The translations under genes were made by a program, and so were the position numbers. 64,000 nt of DNA from Calliphora vicina. Taxonomy: Eukaryota; Arthropoda; Insecta; Diptera; Calliphoridae. This document shows positions 10,697 through 23,904 of this stretch, piece by piece. The notes beneath the pieces are model-generated. The model worked only from the letters and a program-made list of their open reading frames with translations, searched no databases and was not told where the DNA came from. How positions within the stretch are numbered: the stretch's first letter is position 1; each line of letters opens with the position of its first letter. The DNA lies in the NCBI RefSeq assembly GCF_958450345.1, contig NC_088784.1, positions 74,115,747 to 74,179,746 of the forward strand, read 5' to 3'.

Positions 10697-12657
10697 ATGT
10701 TAAAATTAAATTCCATTTTGCGCAGCTCCTTAACTACGTCAACATGGCGGAGTTCTGTACGTTTGCTGCATGTAGGCGAAGCCAATATTCTGCCAACATC
10801 GGTCGATAAGAATTCCAATGAGTTTAAGGTGATTTTATTTACAACCGATCATTGCATAATTGCTTTGCAAATTGTTAATGTACAATTTTTTGTTGTTGTT
10901 TTGAAATTTTAGGAAAATGCTGCTGAAATGTCCAATTTGGTTGGTGAACTGCGCAACATTACCAGCGAAGTGTTGTCGGGTGGTGGCCCAAAAGCCATTG
11001 AACGTCACACCTCAAGAGGTAAATTGCTGGCACGTGAACGTATCAACAGATTGGTGGATACCGGATCACCATTTTTGGAATTGAGCACTTTGGCCGGCTA
11101 TCAATTGTATGGTGATGAGGTGGTTAACTCGGGTGGTATTATTACTGGAGTTGGTCGTGTTTGTGGGTAAGTTTAACAAAAGGATCAACATTTAAAAAAT
11201 TTAATCAATTGCTTTTGTCCACTAATCTTCACAGAACTGAATGTGTTATTGTTGCCAACGATGCCACAGTCAAGGGTGGTTCTTATTATCCCATCACCGT
11301 TAAGAAACACATAAGAGCACAAGAAGTGGCCCAGGAAAATCGTTTGCCTTGCATTTATTTGGTAGATTCTGGTGGTGCCAATTTACCACGTCAAGCTGAA
11401 GTATTTCCCGATAAATTACATTTCGGTCGTATTTTCTACAATCAGGCCAATATGTCCGCTTTAGGTATACCACAGATTGCTGTTGTTATGGGCAGTTGTA
11501 CGGCTGGCGGTGCTTACGTGCCAGCCATGGCGGACGAAAGTATTATTGTAAAGAAACAAGGTACCATTTTCTTGGCTGGCCCACCGCTCGTCAAGGCAGC
11601 TACTGGTGAAGAAGTTTCAGCTGAAGATTTAGGTGGTGCAGATTTGCATTGCAAGACCTCAGGTGTCACCGATCACTATGCCGTCGACGATGAACATGCT
11701 CTCTATTTGGCTAGACAAGTTGTCAGCAATTTGAATTTACCCACCACCAATGCTTTCAACGATCAGTTTTTGTACTCCAGCAAGAACACCATTAAGGCAG
11801 CCGAAGAATCTTTGGCACAGGAAGTTGAAGAGCCCAAATATGATGCCAAAGAATTGTATGGCATTGTCGGTCCCAACTTGACCAAGAGTTTTGATGTGCG
11901 CGAAGTTATTGCCCGCATTGTGGACGGCAGTCGTTTTACCGAGTTCAAGAAAATGTATGGCGAATCATTGGTTTGTGGTTTTGCCAAACTTTATGGCAAC
12001 AAGGTGGGCATTATTGGCAACAATGGTGTTTTGTTTTCGGAAAGTGCCCTCAAGGGTGCCCACTTCATACAGTTGTGTGCCCAACGTAATATTCCTTTGG
12101 TATTTTTACAAAATATTACCGGTTTTATGGTGGGTCGCGATGCTGAGGCTAATGGTATTGCCAAGAATGGTGCTAAGATGGTAACCGCTGTGGCCTGTGC
12201 TAATGTGCCTAAATTCACCGTCATTATTGGTGGTTCTTATGGTGCCGGCAATTATGGTATTATTTGAATTTGTTCCTTGTCCACTTGATCTATAATTTTT
12301 CATATTTCAATTACAGGTATGTGCGGTCGTGCCTATTCTCCCAGATTCTTGTATATGTGGCCCAATTCTCGCATTTCCGTTATGGGCGGTACCCAAGCAG
12401 CCAATGTTTTGGCACAAATTACCGCTGACCAACGCAAACGTGCTGGCAAAGAATTCACCGAAGCTGAAGCCAACAAATTGCGTGCCCCGATAATCGAGAC
12501 ATTCGAAAAGGAGGGCTCACCCTATTTCAGTACATCCCGTTTGTGGGATGATGGCATTATTGATCCAGCCAATACCCGTCAAGTTTTGGGTATGAGCTTA
12601 AAGGCTGCTCTTAATAATCCCGGTAATGGCACCAAATTTGGTGTTTTCCGTATGTAA
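10697..12657 (+). CDS. Mccc2: Methylcrotonyl-CoA carboxylase beta subunit
   Basis: Four exons (10697-10828, 10913-11166, 11235-12256, 12317-12657) with GT-AG introns of 84, 68 and 60 nt join into 582 residues, close to the usual 560-580. This is the carboxyltransferase subunit of the biotin enzyme that carboxylates 3-methylcrotonyl-CoA in mitochondrial leucine breakdown; it works with the biotinylated alpha subunit. Residues 1-25 form a basic presequence. The N-terminal crotonase-like domain has GRVCGTECVIVANDATVKGG and the oxyanion-type loop GSCTAGGAYVPAMADE (about 215-230). The C-terminal domain has [20 protein letters not shown] (about 461-480). The last intron splits a glycine codon in that loop; reading through it gives a false stop (TGA), which confirms the splice. 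No frame damage. Related propionyl-CoA carboxylase beta lacks the MCGRAY motif and is less likely. Confidence 0.97.
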
Positions 12658-12659
12658 AA

Positions 12660-14750
12660 TACTTATAAACTAACAAAACAAAAAAACATTCTGTGGGAAC
12701 AAAGTGCATTTTTATCAGGTTACATACAATCTGTGTGTTAATATTTTTTTTAAAGAATTAAGATTATTTGTCTATAGTGAAACTGTTGCATTTATTAGTT
12801 TTAGGTCAATTGCTACATATATATTTAAATACATATAATTTTTGTTTCGTCTTTGTAAAACTAATGTATTTTGTTTATTTTAAATGCCCATTAGTAATGG
12901 GCCATTACCAAGTAAATATAGTATAGGTATTTAATATACATATCGTACTCGTTCAACAATACTGTATAACTCAAAAACTGGAGAGATAAAAACCTATTTT
13001 CTTAATGGACCCATTTTTTTTATTTCGGGCCATATACATATGATTATTACAGTATAGATTGCTTTCTTGACTACCAGCCTATGGCCGGGCGGAAGGGTTT
13101 TATAACTTGTGGTTTGTCGAACACAGAATTCGCTTAAAATATTTTTCTTGGCGGAAGGGTTTTAATCTCTATGCTATGTCGAGCAGCCGTATGTCATGTG
13201 AATACAATTAATACAACAAAAAGGGAATACCTTTAATCTGTAATATTTTGAGTAGACATTTGTCCAAAAACACAAAGTTTTGAATTTTGATCGTAATGGG
13301 TTCAAACTTATTATGATCTATAGCCCATATAAAAGGTATTTTTAAAAGCTATCATATGACGTATGTATATATTGACCATATCGGATAAAGAATAACAAAA
13401 ATATAACATAACAAAAGTAATCATTTTAAAATATGTCGTTTAAGAAGAAAAATCATAAATCATAAAAAGAAAATACAAAACTACATTATTTCTTATGTTA
13501 GGAAATAAAAATTGCGCGTGTAGATAGGGGCTCAAATATTTGAAAATTATACATTTTTTACATGGGTACTTCGAAATAAAATATATGGCAACCTTGTCAC
13601 TGAAAAGCAGTGCTACCACCCTCTGCTCAATACATTCTTCATCAACAGTGGTGATAATTCTGCGATTTTAAAAGCGTTAACCAAAAAGTCAACTTTATTT
13701 TATATAGGTATATTTTAGGTATAGTCTTTATTAATATTATTGCTTCGTTATGACAAAATTGTTAGTGCTTTTGCTCAGACAACCTTATCTTGATATTTGT
13801 CAAGTATAGACAGGGGACAAGAGACAATATACTTTTATATTTTTGTAAAATTTCTGCAAATAATTTTCGTTTTTTTTGTTTTCTTTAAAGAGTAAAACAT
13901 AAATTGACAACAAAATTGATATTTTAGGTTAGCAATAATTGTCAATGAAAAACTGACAATTATTGTCAGATACGAAAAAGATGCGTCTTCACTGGAGATT
14001 TGCTGCAAGTATTTCTTCAAAAAATTGTGTATTGCTCAATATATGTGGAAATAAATGTTTCTGCTGTCCACACGTGAACATATGGCATCGGCAATACAAT
14101 TTGACAGTTGAGTACATAACTATTTCCAATTTTATTGGTGGGGACACCTCCAATCTATGTAGAAAATAAAACTTTGGTGGACAAAACTATTAAAATAAAA
14201 GATATTTATTTTAACATATCAAGAGTGCTGGTAATATTGATTGACACCGCGATCTTGGGCATAAATAAATCTATTAAAAAGTATATAATAATTAAAGGTT
14301 TTTTACCTTAAACATTTTTATAATAATTTAACAAATTGCCGATAAATCGCCAAAAATTTGGACTAGTTTTTATAGTCCATTTTTTAGCGGTTAATCGCTT
14401 AAAAATTAAGTTAGCGGGTTATGATTGATAAGAGTTAGCACGACTGGTACTCAACGACTTTTCTAGTGGTGTAAAATGTCGGTACTCTTGATTACTAAAC
14501 ACAATAATCAATAAATTATTTTAATCAATAATTTTCAAAGCTGTATTTAACTTTTGAGAATACTTATTTTAAAAAATAAAGCCACACTTTTCAGTTAAAA
14601 AATATTCACGTTTTTTTTCATATTATTCTAAAAAAACACAACTCCGAAAGTATCGAGTAGTTACTTTTTGCCATTGAGTACCCAGAAAAATAGTCAACAT
14701 TGAGTACTGAGTACAAAAATAATCAATACTTTCACAACTCTAAAGTATTT
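12660..14750. other. 3' UTR of MCC-beta, then gene-free DNA
   Basis: No convincing coding exon. About 13738-13815 is an inverted copy of the dispersed repeat into which the LINE at 2770 inserted (ATTTGTCAAGTATAGACAGG). 13933-13965 holds a 12-bp inverted repeat (CAATAATTGTCA / TGACAATTATTG). Confidence 0.5.
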
Positions 14751-14754
14751 TCTT

Positions 14755-15006
14755 CGTCAACGGTTGTTGTCGGTTTTTTCGCTCGCAGATCGAAATAAAA
14801 CGGCAAGTGAATTACTACAACACGAAGTTTTTTTGAATTATAGCAAATCGAAAAATTTGTATTAATTGAAATTATCATTGCAACATTTAAATTTCAATCA
14901 AAATTTAATAAAATTTGGAAAAAAAAGCCAAGATTATAAAAGAACAAAAAATTTTCTCATACATATTTGAGTAGTGAGTGAACGTGCGTGTGTGTGTGTG
15001 TAAAAG
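14755..15006 (+). other. Candidate 5' non-coding first exon of Eb1
   Basis: A locally GC-richer block (GGTTGTTGTCGGTTTTTTCG, CGGCAAGTGAATTACTACAA) ends in a strong donor, AAAAG|GTGAGT, at 15006/15007 with no ORF. The next plus-strand coding gene is Eb1, whose start codon lies in an exon preceded by an acceptor (TTCTTTGCAG at 34569-34578). A first exon here would imply a 19.6-kb leader intron, plausible for a fly housekeeping gene. Transcript data would settle it; it could belong to an unseen gene. Confidence 0.4.
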
Positions 15007-15009
15007 GTG

Positions 15010-18000
15010 AGTCTCCCGGTTTGCAGCATTTCAAATGTTTAACGAGTAAAAGAGAAAGAAACATTTAAGAAAAACAAAAAAAAAAATGACGAAAAAGAAA
15101 TTGGCAAAAAGCTGAAATATATCATTAATTTGTATTGAAGAGAAAAGTATTGCAAGCAATAAAATAAAGATAAAAGTGCTACATACAATTTCAGAAAAAG
15201 AAATAATAAGGTGTAGTAGCGTGTAAGAGTAAAATTATTTAAAACAAAAAAGTTAATTAGCCGGTTTTGTGCATGAAAAGAAAGTGGCAAAAAAAAGAAT
15301 TCCTTTACTTTTTTATGACTTGCATTACTTTGCATATGGTTTCTTTTTTCTAAATAGTTCTCCTAATTCCTGCAGTTTTAATAGTGTGCTAGTGTGTGCT
15401 TACGTGCGGTGGATGTTTTATTTTATTTTTTGTTTAAAAGCTGACGCATACATTTTATAATTAAAAGGGATGTTTGCCTATACATGTGTATGTGTGTGTA
15501 TGAAATATAGAATTTTTCTTGTATGAAAACTCTGCTGACGTCAATGTTGGCAGAATTTTAAAACTACAACAACATAAGCCGAGTTGTTTCCTTTTTCTTT
15601 TTTTGTTGGTGTATTATTTGTCGTTACTTCTATTATATTTTTTGCCATTGCTTTGCTTACGTGCTCCCTGGGGGAGATTATCTTTTCTTCTTACGTTGGA
15701 TTCTTTTTGTTTTAAAGATTCTTAAGAAGACAAAATGGGTTTGGTTTTCGATCTTTATGTTTTTTGCTTTATGTGTTACTTCATATTCTTCTTCTTCATT
15801 TTCTGTCATTTTGTATCTTTTGAATAAAATTCAAAAGATTTCAGACATTTACAGTTGACCTCTTTTTATTTTTCTAAAAAAAATAATATTAAAATTTTAT
15901 GCGCTATAATAATTGAATAAGCATGAATAATGAAGAATAGAAGCAAATGTTATAATTTTCAGTTATAAAATGGAATGTTGCTTGTATATTTATTTTAAAA
16001 TATGCGTCATTTGTGTTCTATTTAGTATTGAAGTATTTATTATACGAATAAAGTCTGAAAAGTATTTTTTTAATACATATGTATAGAGAAAACTGCATTG
16101 TTTCTCGCAAATTTTATAAGGATTTATTCTAGAATTAATAGTGATTTAAAAATTGGCATAAAGTTGAAGTTTTAAACAAGTGGTTTAATGATAAAACAGC
16201 TACAAGAGATAGAAAGGTTCAAATGTCACCAAAATAGTTGTAGTGTAATTATGATATACCTATACATTACAGACGGGACTAAATTTTTCCATCCCGTAAT
16301 TCGAGAAACTCTAGATTTCGGGGTTTTTGTTTCACATTGAAAAACAACAAATATGTATAACAATGAAAACAATTTATTTCTTAAATAAAAACTAATTCAT
16401 TGTATTAAAATAAATTGGAAACAAACGATAATTCAAAACAAAATGTTTTTAATATAAAATTCCATGCAAAAGTTATAAAATATTCAGTTTTGTTATAGGT
16501 AGGTACATATTTTGTAACTGCCATAAAGTTCAGAATATGGGGATGAATATAAATATGTATGTTTAATAACAAAAGTAGTACCTACATTAATATTTATCAC
16601 AATATTCTTAACTTTATAATAGTGAGAAAATTATAACAAAACTCACAATTTAACTTTTGTATGGAAATTGATATTTTTGTTATAAATCAGTCATCATAAA
16701 GTTTATAACAAAAATAATAAATAAAAAATTAATATTATTTAATGTATAGAGGTGACTAAAAATATCGTTCACAGTCAAAGTGGAATTATTAAAAAAAAAA
16801 CTAGTCTGTCAATGATAAGTAGACCTGCTGCCTAATTGAATTTAAAAATCTTTCTTCGCAATTAGTATTCAAATTAATTAATGATTAATACCGAAAATTC
16901 TGAATTGATTAATTCGAAAAAAATCCGAGACTTTCGGAATCGGTATTGGCATTCCTACTAATAATTAATATAAATTACAATGTGTCAAACTGTATGAAAA
17001 CTGAGAGTGACAGCTCTTATAAAGATATCTTTATATATCTAAAATATATATTTTAGAAAGTATTTTTATATTGCACTGACTCGACTAACATTTATGGTCC
17101 ACCCTTTTTTATTATTCGTTTACATACAGAGTTGATTCAAATGAATCTTCTTCTTTTATTTAATCTTCAACGAGAAAGAATCCTGCTGTTGTTTAATAAA
17201 ATTTTCCTATCTGACGTTTTCTAAAAGAATCCTGACTATAAAGTTTACGTCATCAAATCGTTATTAAGCGCTACTGCAAACATTTTATTGTCAAAAATAT
17301 TTATGTACAAACATATGTACATATGTATGTCCACATAACAACAAAAATATGTAATAAAAATAATTTTATTAAAAAAAAAAAAATTAAGACCTCGCTGTCG
17401 TCCACCACCTCCGCTCAAATTTTAGCTTGTGTTTTGTGCCCACCTCTAGTTGTTAAATTAACTTTAAGCTCTAAGTTGATTTGTTGTTTTAGTTAACAAC
17501 TGTGTTGTAGTTTTTGTTGTTGTCTAAACATCATTATCAAGTTTGTTTGTTTTTTTTTCGTTTCTTTCTGTATTTGACATTTTTGTTGCTGTTGTGTCGT
17601 TAAAACTGGCATATGCCGGTTTTGTTTTACCGCAAACTATACAAATACATAAATGACCAATAAATAGTTTATTCTATGGATTTTTAGGTTTATTTTTGCA
17701 TTATAATAATATTCTTTAAAATTTCTTTGACAAGAAAGTCTTCAAGAGCAAAAAGAAAAGAGGTTTTATCATATCTTTGAGTTTAGGGCACTAGTATATA
17801 GACAAGTTTTTATGGAAATTAATGTAGATTCGTTTAGTCAATAATGATGGAATGGAATTTCCTATAATCATGCAATATTAATTCGCAAAACTATTAGTTG
17901 TCAGTTCTTCAGGAATAAAATCGTTCCAAAAACAGTATTTTAGTATTCGACCAAAATTAGTTTGAATACGGAAAAAGAATCTTTTATAAAGGAAAAACTT

Positions 18001-18240
18001 AGATTATGGAATTTTCAAGAAGAAAATAGTTTTGAATTTTATTTATAGAACAAAACAAACATATAACTATTTTATTGTAAAAATGTCTAAGCATCTTGTA
18101 AAAACTGATTTCTTTATCGAATTCGGGAGCAATGAAATATCTACAAATTTAAAGCCAAATCCCTAAATCGTTTCATAGGCAAAAATAAAATTTAAAAAAT
18201 TTATATTTTTCTGAAAGCTTAGAAAATATGGTAACATAGA
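15010..18240. other. Gene-free AT-rich DNA
   Basis: ORFs around 15269-15860 on the plus strand are rich in Phe/Leu/Tyr and arise from T-rich sequence; they show no motif or splice structure. I see no RNA gene or complete element. Confidence 0.5.
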
Positions 18241-18293
18241 GATGACACGGAATTGTCAAAAACCTAAGTCTGTTGTCAAAAACCTAACTCATG

Positions 18294-18333
18294 CAACAAC
18301 AAAATACATTGTAGTCAATGTATTTTGTTGTTG
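18294..18333. repeat. 18-bp perfect hairpin, 4-nt loop
   Basis: CAACAACAAAATACATTG, loop TAGT, then the exact reverse complement. It lies inside a small dispersed repeat marked by TTGTCAAAAACCTAACTC / CCTAAGTCTG, other pieces of which occur at about 20085-20160, 43525-43800 and 62732-62810. Confidence 0.85.
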
Positions 18334-18400
18334 TATCAGACTTCTGATTTGTTGTATTTTTGTTTGTTTGTTTAATACCTAGCTAACCAAAGATAAATAT

Positions 18401-20058
18401 ACACATCTGCTCAAAATAATAGATACACCTAATTGGAAAAAATTTAAATGGCGGTAACATTGAAAATTTCCTCGCAAGCGTTAAGAATACATCATATTAT
18501 TAAAATTTCTATCTGGCAATGTCATGTCAGTCAAAAATCTGGCAACTATTTGCTTTCATGTTGATTTTTAAAAACGAATTTATTTGAATTACAAAAAATT
18601 ATTTGCTCATAAAAATAGATCTGATGTGTATCTAATTTGTAATTTGTTTATATACAATTTTTTTTTTGTGCAATTTTTTGTTCCTATTTACGTGAAACAG
18701 TAAGTATAATTCAAATTTTAGCAACAATTTTATAAAAAATAGGACTCTTTTGAAGAAAATGGGACGAAATCATCATTGTACCAAAGATGAGAAAAAAATT
18801 GTTCAAACGATGAGAAATCAAGAAAAATCATTACGGGAAATAGCAAAGAGCATAGGAAGATCTTTACATTTTGTCCAAAATGCTTTATCTAAAAAACAAA
18901 AAAGAGAAACTCGCGGTAGAACAAAGAAAACCAGTCCAGAAACAGATAGGCGGATCGTCCTTATGGTTAAAAAAGACCCTTCATATCATCGAAAGCTATT
19001 TCTGCGGAGCTATGTAACGAAATCAGTCCACAAACAGTTCGTCGTCGTCTTTTACAAGCTAAATTGCCGGGAAGAATTGCCAGAAAAGTGCCACTAATGC
19101 GCCAAAAAAATATCAAGACAAGATTAGAATTTGCTAAAGAGCACTTACAATGGTCCGGGTGTGAAGGCGAAAAAAAATGGAGAAATATTTTATGGAGCGA
19201 CGAAACAAAAATAAATTTGTTTGGAAACGACTGCCAAAGAAATGTACGCCGACCAAAAGGAAAAGAATTCCACGTTAAATTTACAAAAAAGACGGTAAAA
19301 CATGGCGGGGGAAACATAATGGTTTGGGGTTGCTTTTCATGGAATGGTGTTGGTCCGATATTCCGAATAGAAGATACCATGAATGCTAGTGGGTATAGAG
19401 ACATATTGGAAAACGTAATGCTTGCATATGCATCGGAAAATATGCCATTAATATGGACATTCCAGCAGGACAACGACCCAAAACATAGTTCAAGATTAGT
19501 TAAAAACTGGTTCTTTTAGAATAACGTACCTGTTTTAAGCTGGCCCAGCCAATCCCCTGATTTAAACCCAATAGAAAACTTGTGGAGTGAATTAAAGATA
19601 AGGCTTTCGAAGGAAGTTTTCAAAAATAAAGACGATTTATGGGAGAAAACGCAAAAAATATGGTACGAGATTCCATTGGAGAAGTGTCAGAACTTGATAT
19701 CCAGTATGCCCAGAAGAGTGGAGAAAGTTTTACAAAACAAAGGTGGATATACTGGATACTAGCTTTACTTTAATAATAAACTAATTTTTTTAAGATAAAA
19801 TTTATTAGCTTTTGTTTAATAAGAATTTTTAAAAATGTATCTATTATTATGAGCACCAAATTTTTCGAAATTTAAGAAATTTAATTTACTTTATAATATT
19901 TATTATTAATTATGAAATATTTTGTTTTTGTTTTTTACTCTCCTTTTAACTATAAATAAAAATCGACTGAATTTTTTTTATAATTTTACAATATACCATT
20001 ATTTTTTTTCGTTTTTAAAAAATAAATTTTGGTGTATCTATTATTTTGAGCAGATGTA
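18401..20058 (+). mobile_element. Nearly full-length Tc1-family element
   Basis: The terminal inverted repeats match over 27 bp (core CATCTGCTCAAAATAATAGA at the left end, its reverse complement at the right). TA dinucleotides flank both ends (18399-18400, 20059-20060), the Tc1/mariner target. Length 1,658 bp, normal for the family. It holds one transposase gene disabled by a frameshift and a stop. Confidence 0.92.
18759..19762 (+). pseudogene. Tc1 (DD34E) transposase, two lesions
   Basis: The N-terminal part (MGRNHHCTKDEKKIVQTMRN, then LREIAKSIGRSLHFVQNALS) is the paired helix-turn-helix DNA-binding region. A one-base shift near 18980 moves the frame, after which SPQTVRRRLLQAKLPGRIAR reads on. 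The catalytic triad is complete: Asp in LWSDETKINLFG, Asp in QQDNDPKH, Glu in SPDLNPIENLW. There is the GGGNIMVWGCFSW motif of Tc1. A TAG stop at 19517-19519 interrupts the frame just before the last catalytic block, and the reading frame continues unchanged to 19762. So a single indel and a single nonsense change: a recently dead copy. Confidence 0.93.
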
Positions 20059-20274
20059 TACATAGTAGATCGGTAACTACTGTCAAAGGCCAAACTCAGC
20101 TATCAAAAACATAGGTGGTGAGAATTTATTAGTAAAACAAACTATTGGTCATATTGTCATAATGTTCTAATATTTCACGACTCGGTGGCTCGACTTAACC
20201 GACTCTTAGACGCTCGGCACGATAACACAATAAACATAGCGTACAAAGTAGTATAATTTAATTTATACATTTTC

Positions 20275-20505
20275 CTGGATCTATAATTCTGTATGTTGAC
20301 AACTCCGAAGCCCTCAAATAGTCTACATACCCTACATATATGATTGATAAATAAATATAAATGGTTAGGTTGCTATTTAAATTTGAGAAATTCACCAAAA
20401 ACATTTTTTCAGCCAATTTTATTTAATTTTTTTGTCACCAAATTTTTTTTTTTAACTTAAAGTATACTTTGGTGAAAAGAATAAAGAATTGGGCATAGCC
20501 GAATA
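20275..20505 (+). repeat. Dispersed repeat DR1, degraded copy
   Basis: GGATCTATAATTCTGTATG, CAACTCCGAAGCCCTCAAAT and the terminal segment GGGCATAGCCGAATATAAAT follow the order of the complete DR1 copy at 60671-61312, with much loss. Confidence 0.6.
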
Positions 20506-20539
20506 TAAATCTCTTACATGTTTTTGTTTTAGTCTCGTT

Positions 20540-20780
20540 TTTCCCCCCCGAATTTTAAAAGTTTCCATTGTTTTGCCAATGCAATTTATTTTTGTTAAAC
20601 TTGAAACACTTAAATTTACTATATTTTAATAGAAAACAAAGTCAATTTTAATTTATATTAGAAGTACACATAAATTGGCAATGCAATTTATTTTTGTTAA
20701 ACTTGAATGCTTATAAACACTGAAATTTACTATATTTTAATAGAAAACATAGTCAATTTTAATTTATCTTAGAAGTACAC
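20540..20780. repeat. Tandem pair, unit about 118 bp
   Basis: Two successive units share CAATGCAATTTATTTTTGTT, ATTTACTATATTTTAATAGA and TAGAAGTACACATAA. Single related units occur at about 61440-61570 and 63088-63120, so the unit is a dispersed repeat doubled here. Confidence 0.75.
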
Positions 20781-20793
20781 ATAATTTTTTATT

Positions 20794-20990
20794 TGGCGAA
20801 TCAATATTTTACATGACATATGTTCACTTTTTCCATTTATCGTTCATGTGAAAAAATTCCTCGTTGTGAAATTTTTAGATGGAATTTTGTAATCAATAAA
20901 CAGCTGTTACGAATAAAAATCAACTATTGTGAATGAAAATTTCATGGGAATATTACGATATCAATTTTCCCTGCGAGGGAAAAGTTGTGA
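20794..20990 (-). mobile_element. MITE-B fragment (CACCCCTATCG family)
   Basis: The body of the MITE described at 50009-50268 (GCGAATCAATATTTTACATG, GTGAAAAAATTC, AAACAGCTGTTACGAA, TTTTCCCTGCGAGGGAAAA) without its terminal CACCCCTATCG repeats. Confidence 0.7.
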
Positions 20991-20999
20991 ATATTATTG

Positions 21000-23890
21000 A
21001 AAACTGAAATTACGGAATATAGTTTTCAAAAACAGTTTCCATTGTATGATCACTCACTGTATGTGGTATGTAGATTCGAAAATGATCGTTATGATCGTTT
21101 ATCAATAATATTTTGCAACGTACACAAAATATGACAACAAATCAGAAAAAAATAACTCAAATCTTAAGAGTATTAAATTTTCATTAGGACATGTACTAAT
21201 TCGTTGAGTAAACTTGTATAGAAAATGATATTTTTCTGAGATTTATTTATTTATGTACTTAAATGCATTGTATACACAAATGCACTTGCTAACGAAAGAC
21301 CTTTCTATTGAAAATTTCTTTATTGTCATTCATAAACAATAATTATGTAAATTATTCATATTGTCATCTATCTATGCAACTAACTGCTTATACATATACA
21401 GACGTCACAACAGGCACATTACTCTGTCTACCGAACAATAAACAGATGTCGTTGCATAGAACTTAAAACCGACAACAGCTACAATAACAACAACTTTTTG
21501 CACAATGATTAATTGTTGTAAAACTCACTCAAACCCCAAATACGTGACTTTTCCACATACATACGTACGTACTCTAGACAAAATTTCTCAAGCATTATTG
21601 GACATGGTTATCAGTATCCAGCTGGGTCTAAAGTAATATTAACCGATCTCTTAAAAACCATTGACAAAAAAGTAAGCAAGATGAGTAGAAAGTTGACAGC
21701 TGTTCCAGACGGACAAAGAAATTCTTTATATAAAATGCTGTTATAACTTAGAATTTATGTTATTTTTTATTTTCATCAATTAAAAATCAATATTGTACGT
21801 ACTACTTGCAATAGCTACGAAGCAGAAGAATCCCACTTGTAAAGTTATTATAACGAGTTAATAAAACTTGATGAGTAGCTGCTAACACTAAGAAAAATTA
21901 GCAAAATTCTTTAAATTTTTTATATATAATATCTGTAATATGTATATAGTACATTATTATAATATATTGTATGTATATAAAGAAAAGGATAAAAATAGTT
22001 TTTTTTTTGTTTGCTTAACATGCAAAGCCGGTTAGAGAACCTGCAAAATGTGTCAAGTATTTGTTTCTTTGTTAATAGAGTACAGATTTTTAAAAGAATT
22101 TATTGAATTAAATTTAGCTTCAAGGCGAAAAATGGAAAATTGTGAATTTTCAATTTGATTTAGAATTTTTATAAAAATAAAAGTCTTCTTCGGCCTTGGA
22201 GTTTCCAGACATTTTGCTTGAATTTCATATCGATTATGCGCTGCATAATATTGAAAAAATGAATACACTCTTTTTTTAACATATAAACCATAACTTTTTA
22301 CCTAAAAAAACCAGTTGGTGTTAAAAATGCCGAGGTAGAAGACGAAAATCAAAAAGAACAGCACAACATGACATTAAATAAAACAAAAAAAAAAAAGCAT
22401 ACAGCAACATGCCAGCCACTTTTATATACTCTATAACAAACGGCACGCAAAGTTATTTCAAAAAAATATTTCAAATAGAAAATAAACAGAAATAGCTAGA
22501 AATTACATTTTTCTATAAAAGAAAAAAATAAATAAATATATTTAAAGAAAGATGTAGTGGATATAAATGCAACAGCAAAAGCAGCAGCAGCACCAGTAAC
22601 CAACCACAAACAAAAAATCAAGAATTATAAAAATAATACTGTGTACTAAGAACATGTCGAGAGTACTTTCACGAACAATCAGCAGGCTGACTGGCTGGCT
22701 GGCACAAGTAACAGCAGAAACATTATCATCATCATCATTATCCATCCCCACACATACACTTGCATTACCATTTCCATTCAGAACAATGAACTTTATGGAC
22801 TTGTGGCATAGCGAAACATTAAGGCGGAAGAATAACAGCAAATAATCCAAAATATCGTAAAAAACGTCATAGAATATTGAAAAGTAAAACAAAACCAAAA
22901 AAACAGTTTCAAGAGGTTTAAGCGGGCCAGCCAATCCATTAAAAAAAAACAACGAAATAAACTTAGAAATCATTAAATTATGCCTGCAAATATCACAAGT
23001 ATGGCAAGAACAAATAAAGTTTTCTATACTTTTTGTTGTTGTTGTTGAGATTAGTTATTATTAAGAGAGCAGAGACTCTTTGACAAATGTCAAGTATTTT
23101 ATGAAACATTTTGTGCTTACGCTTGCATTTCATATTTCTTAAACAATTTGAGGTCAATATAAAAAAGAAAAATAAATAATTTACAAAGATTCTTTGTTTA
23201 AGTTGGTTTTCTTTTCAATTTTTGTTTGTTTATTGTGTTGGACATTTTGTCCCTTAAGTTTTACTACTGCAAGCTTTCAAAAGTTAATTAAATTGCTGAA
23301 GGACTTTGTTGGCTAATTGCTGCCTAATTAATAACAAAAGATAGTCGAGTTAAACAAAAGCCAAAATTATTACATATTTGCTTTAATTCTAATGGTGTTA
23401 TTCATAAGCAATTTTTAAAAAAAAATTTCGTATGGAAATTTTGTTTTATAAAACTGTGAAAAATTTAAAAATTGATTATACATATGGGGGGAAAGAACTT
23501 TGTATTTAAAAGTTGCATTTTTTGGGGGCAAAATTATTAGAACATGAATAGTTTCGCATTGTTGAAAATAATCAACCACGAAATACAAGATTCTTACCTC
23601 AGCGCCATTATATTTATGGACTCGTTCAGTTCAAGTACCGCAAAATATTGATCCTTAAACTCTATATAGAACCACCGCATTTAACCGTCAGTTGATCTGT
23701 TTTTCGTAGTTGTTGTAGTAACAGTTTTCCTGGTGAAAAAACTTTCAGTTTGTATAGCTGTCGCTGATTTGGCAATATTTGGCCGAGTAGGATTCGGGTC
23801 GTTACGGAACAGAGATCCAATTGTCGTGGGAACGTTTTTCTTGATTGTTTATGGTGCTTTGAATTTCAAGTTTTCAAAAGCTAATTAAAA
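21000..23890. other. Gene-free DNA
   Basis: I find no convincing coding exon. The overlapping ORFs at about 22542-22973 on opposite strands share one low-complexity block (CAGCAGCAGCAC, ATCATCATCATCATTA). A 63-codon plus-strand ORF at 22654 begins MSRVLSRTISRLTGWLAQVT, but has no family match I know; it could be part of a transcript leader. Confidence 0.45.
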
Positions 23891-23904
23891 AAAATTGGTG
23901 GATA

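Noticed and set aside
11763..12303. Several 65-97 codon ORFs on both strands
   Set aside because: Shadows of MCC-beta exon 3, whose frame matches the family throughout.
15269..15860. Phe/Leu-rich ORFs that could look like membrane proteins
   Set aside because: They come from T-rich sequence downstream of a splice donor; hydrophobicity is a composition effect.
22542..22973. 143-codon minus-strand ORF with Cys-rich hydrophobic tail
   Set aside because: Antisense of CAGCAGCAG and ATCATCATC runs; no family features and a competing ORF on the other strand.
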